Below, in pieces: positions 5,114-7,196 of a stretch of 7,196 bases of DNA. The position numbers and the translations under genes are program-made. Every line of letters begins with the position of its first letter. Position 1 is the stretch's first letter. The notes under the pieces were generated by a model. That model saw only the letters and a list, made by a program, of their open reading frames with translations, ran no database searches and was not told the origin of the DNA. The stretch lies in contig CAAGJL010000211.1 of the NCBI GenBank assembly GCA_900770145.1, positions 1-7,196 of the forward strand. Reading direction: 5' to 3'. The stretch is from Clostridia bacterium. GTDB taxonomy: Bacteria > Bacillota > Clostridia > Oscillospirales > CAG-272.

Positions 5114-6508
5114 ATGCTGGCTTTTCCGAATACCAAACTGGAAATTACCGAAACCGTTCTGCGTGACGCACATCAGTCTCAGGCGGCAACCCGCATGAAA
5201 ACCGCGGATATGCTGACCGCCTGCGGGGAGCTGAACCGCGCGGGCTACTGGTCGGTGGAGTGCTGGGGAGGCGCGACCTATGACGCGTGCCTGCGCTACC
5301 TGAACGAGGATCCGTGGGAGCGGTTGCGGGTCCTTCGGCGTGCGATGCCGGATGTGAAACTGCAAATGTTGCTCCGCGGGCAAAGCCTGCTTGGCTACCG
5401 CCACTATGCGGACGACGCGGTGGAGCTGTTTTGCCGCAAATCCATCGAAAACGGCATCAACGTGGTGCGTATTTTTGACGCACTGAACGATGTGCGCAAT
5501 ATGGAAACCGCTATGAAAAGCGTGAAAAAATACGGCGGCATCTGCGAGGCGGCGGTCAGTTACACCACGGGACCCGTGTTTGACGACGACTATTTTGTGG
5601 AGCTTGCCATGGCGCTTGCCGACCGGGGCGCGGACGTGATCTGCATCAAAGATATGGCAAACCTCCTGCTCCCCGACGCGGCGTTTTCCCTCATTTCCAA
5701 AATGAAAGAAAAAGTCGGCTTGCCGATTCATCTGCACACGCATGATACCTGCGGCACCGGCGGGGCGGTCTATCTTGCCGCGGCGCTTGCCGGGGTGGAT
5801 ATTGTGGACTGTGCCCTTTCCCCGTTTGCGGGCGGCACCTCCCAGCCCGCCACCGAAACCGTGGCGGCAATGTTTGAGGACACCCCGCGCAAAACAGGTC
5901 TTAACGGAAAAGCGCTGCAAAAAGCGGCGGAGCATTTCAGGGGTGTGGCACAAAATCTTCGCAAAGAGGGCTTTATCAAGACCTCTGCCCTGCACGTCAA
6001 GCCCGAGATTTTACGGTCTCAGGTGCCGGGCGGGATGCTTTCCAACCTGATGTTTCAGCTGCGGGAGGCGGGCGCCGCAGACAAGATGGATGAAGTGCTG
6101 GCGGAAGTGCCGCGCGTGCGTGCGGATTTCGGTTATCCCCCGCTTGTCACGCCGACCAGTCAGATTGTGGGCACTCAGGCATTTCTCAACGTGATCGCCG
6201 GGGAGCGCTACCGCACCTTCTCCAAAGAATCCGCCATGTTGCTTGCCGGAGAGTACGGCAAGCTGCCGGGGCAAGTGAACGAGGATGTGCGCCGGCGCGC
6301 CATCGGCGACAAAAAACCGATTGACTGCCGCCCGGCTGACCGCCTTTCCCCGGAATTGGAAACCGCGAGAAAAGAATTCAAAAACCTGATTCAGAACGAC
6401 GAGGACTTGCTCTCCTGTATTCTCTTCCCCCAGATTGCGCCGGAATTTCTGCGGCGCCGGAGAGAAGAAATCCCGGAGGTGGAGGTTTTCTTTGACGGGT
6501 TTTATTGA
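5114..6508 (+). CDS. Oxaloacetate/pyruvate carboxyltransferase (OadA / transcarboxylase 5S type)
   Basis: This 464-aa TIM-barrel enzyme of the pyruvate-carboxyltransferase family takes CO2 from oxaloacetate onto biotin, or the reverse. ITETVLRDAHQSQAATRM (11-28) is the family opening, with metal ligand Asp18 and HQS. ECWGGATYD (49-57) follows. CIKDMANLL has Lys179, the lysine carbamylated in 5S and pyruvate carboxylase, and HLHTHDTCG has the metal ligands His207 and His209. The C-terminal conserved carboxylase domain shows VPGGMLSNL (304-312) and DFGYPPLVTPTSQIVGTQA (338-356). It lacks the fused biotin domain of OadA; the carrier is the separate gene 3 bases upstream. Length is close to 5S (about 500 aa). 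A weak AAAGGG lies 7 bases before the ATG. No OadB sodium-pump gene follows, so a soluble transcarboxylase role is preferred over a decarboxylase pump. A pyruvate carboxylase B-subunit role is the main alternative. Confidence 0.92.
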   Translation: MLAFPNTKLEITETVLRDAHQSQAATRMKTADMLTACGELNRAGYWSVECWGGATYDACLRYLNEDPWERLRVLRRAMPDVKLQMLLRGQSLLGYRHYADDAVELFCRKSIENGINVVRIFDALNDVRNMETAMKSVKKYGGICEAAVSYTTGPVFDDDYFVELAMALADRGADVICIKDMANLLLPDAAFSLISKMKEKVGLPIHLHTHDTCGTGGAVYLAAALAGVDIVDCALSPFAGGTSQPATETVAAMFEDTPRKTGLNGKALQKAAEHFRGVAQNLRKEGFIKTSALHVKPEILRSQVPGGMLSNLMFQLREAGAADKMDEVLAEVPRVRADFGYPPLVTPTSQIVGTQAFLNVIAGERYRTFSKESAMLLAGEYGKLPGQVNEDVRRRAIGDKKPIDCRPADRLSPELETARKEFKNLIQNDEDLLSCILFPQIAPEFLRRRREEIPEVEVFFDGFY

Positions 6509-6513
6509 TTCTC

Positions 6514-6531
6514 TGCCGCAAAAATGCGGCA
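6514..6531 (+). repeat. Small hairpin after the operon
   Basis: TGCCGC (6514-6519) and GCGGCA (6526-6531) form a 6-bp stem around an A-rich loop just after the stop at 6508. It is followed by AAAA, not T, so alone it is not a plus-strand terminator. It may protect the 3' end of the operon mRNA together with the stronger hairpin that follows. Confidence 0.4.
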
Positions 6532-6542
6532 AAACTCATCCC

Positions 6543-6576
6543 GTATGCCGCCCTTTTCGGGCGGCATACCGATTTT
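6543..6576 (+). terminator. Probable intrinsic terminator of the operon
   Basis: GTATGCCGCCC (6543-6553) pairs perfectly over 11 bp with GGGCGGCATAC (6559-6569) around a TTTTC loop. A short T-run (TTTT, 6573-6576) follows three bases after the stem. The GC-rich stem is strong, but the T-run is short and slightly displaced, so termination may be partial. It separates the carboxyl-transfer genes from the flavoprotein gene, whose ribosome site begins at 6581. Confidence 0.6.
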
Positions 6577-6580
6577 ACCG

Positions 6581-6587
6581 AAAGGAG
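6581..6587 (+). promoter_or_regulatory. Ribosome binding site of the flavoprotein gene
   Basis: AAAGGAG lies 5 bases before the ATG at 6593 and fixes that start. It sits directly behind the terminator hairpin, leaving no room for a promoter of its own downstream of it. Any separate promoter would have to overlap the hairpins, or expression depends on read-through. Confidence 0.75.
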
Positions 6588-6592
6588 CCGCT

Positions 6593-7196
6593 ATGGATAA
6601 CGCAAACGGCAAACAGCCGAAAATCCTGATTCTCAACGGCAGCCCCCGGCGCGAGAGAAGCACCACCATGGTGATGACCCGCGCGTTTGCCGCGGGGCTT
6701 GCCGAAAAAACCGGCGCCACGGTGGAAACGGTCACGATTTCCGACCTTTCAATGAAACCCTGCATGGGATGCCTTGCCTGCTGGGGGCGGCACGAGGGTG
6801 ATTGCGTAATCCGGGGGGACGACATCCCCGCGGTCAAAGAAAAGATTCTCGCCGCCGACTACGTGATCGAAAGTTTTCCGGTTTACGTGTTCGGTATGCC
6901 GGGGATTCTCAAAATGTTTACCGACCGGATGCTGAGTATGCTTTGTACCTACCGGGGGCACAAGGTGCCGCATGACGGCTCCTCCGTGCACGGTTTGCGC
7001 TATCCCGGCGCCACCCGGAAGTTTATTGTGATTTCCGGCTGTGCCTACACCGAGGCAGAGGAAATCTGCGCGCCATTGCGCGGGCAGTTTGACCTGATCT
7101 GCGGCAAAAAAAACTACACCGCGCTGTTCTGCCCCCAGATCAAAGCCCTGATTGACCGGGGCGGCGCGCGCCTCGCGCGCGCGCTGGCGCACTTTC
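6593..7196 (+). CDS. Flavodoxin-family NAD(P)H/FMN oxidoreductase (3' truncated)
   Basis: The first 201 residues are present; the gene runs off the window without a stop. KILILNGSPRRERSTT (10-25) is the FMN-phosphate loop of the NADPH-dependent FMN reductase/flavodoxin-like fold. PVYVFGMPGILKMFTDRM (96-113) is the second flavin-binding segment typical of the family. Between them, KPCMGCLACWGRHEGDC carries Cys57, 60, 63 and 71 (C-x2-C-x2-C-x7-C). This resembles the compact cluster motif of iron-sulfur flavoproteins, although many family members with a similar CxGCxxCW pattern have no demonstrated cluster. The protein probably reduces small electron acceptors or quinone-like compounds in the cytosol; the substrate cannot be told. 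It follows the terminator, so it need not belong to the fatty acid operon. The start is supported by AAAGGAG 5 bases upstream. Confidence 0.85.
   Translation, partial: MDNANGKQPKILILNGSPRRERSTTMVMTRAFAAGLAEKTGATVETVTISDLSMKPCMGCLACWGRHEGDCVIRGDDIPAVKEKILAADYVIESFPVYVFGMPGILKMFTDRMLSMLCTYRGHKVPHDGSSVHGLRYPGATRKFIVISGCAYTEAEEICAPLRGQFDLICGKKNYTALFCPQIKALIDRGGARLARALAHF

Noticed and set aside
4691..5995. Long open frame of 434 codons on the minus strand
   Set aside because: It is opposite the biotin carrier and OadA-type genes, shows the same shadow composition and has no domain.
7163..7190. GC-alternating palindromic stretch near the right edge (GGCGCGCGCC and neighbours)
   Set aside because: It is in frame within the flavoprotein gene and encodes an ordinary Gly/Ala/Arg stretch. 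It may have helped break the assembly but shows no sign of function.

Overview
The window is a GC-rich (about 60% by eye) metagenome-type contig end. It carries one tightly packed plus-strand operon, then a terminator, then the start of a separate gene. Strong AGGAGG-type Shine-Dalgarno sites, stop/start overlaps and the protein types suggest a Gram-positive anaerobe of the Clostridia, perhaps an Oscillospirales-like gut lineage. That placement is inference, because no rRNA or other marker gene is present. The first 22 bases are not genomic: they match the 3' end of the Illumina TruSeq read-1 adapter, so the left edge is an untrimmed contig end.

Region 1 (23-2721) is type II fatty acid synthesis. 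It holds the C-terminal part of a ketosynthase-fold protein that has lost both catalytic histidines (chain-length-factor-like), then FabG (3-ketoacyl-ACP reductase), FabZ (3-hydroxyacyl-ACP dehydratase) and FabD (malonyl-CoA:ACP transacylase). From fabG to the next module each gene starts inside or at the stop of the previous one.

Region 2 (2685-6508) is a biotin-dependent carboxyl-transfer module. It encodes a PccB/MmdA/12S-type carboxyltransferase, a 63-aa protein resembling the epsilon subunit (MmdE) of methylmalonyl-CoA decarboxylase, a 1.3S-type biotin carrier with EAMKMEN, and a 5S/OadA-type oxaloacetate or pyruvate carboxyltransferase. No biotin carboxylase (AccC) and no membrane sodium-pump subunit (MmdB/OadB) is seen. 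The set matches the parts of a soluble transcarboxylase like that of Propionibacterium. Because it is embedded in a fatty acid operon, the simplest idea is oxaloacetate + acetyl-CoA -> pyruvate + malonyl-CoA, feeding FabD without ATP-dependent acetyl-CoA carboxylase. This is inference, but it is the most interesting point in the window.

The module is split by a 288-base non-coding stretch (4236-4523) full of nested inverted repeats. A 32-33-nt inverted repeat links the 3' end of the carboxyltransferase gene to a site just before the mmdE-like gene. A second, overlapping hairpin buries the Shine-Dalgarno site of the mmdE-like gene. The two structures exclude each other, so this could be an RNA switch or a repeat insertion that affects expression.

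Region 3 (6509-7196) has two hairpins, the second a plausible intrinsic terminator, followed by a flavodoxin-fold NAD(P)H/FMN oxidoreductase that runs off the right edge.
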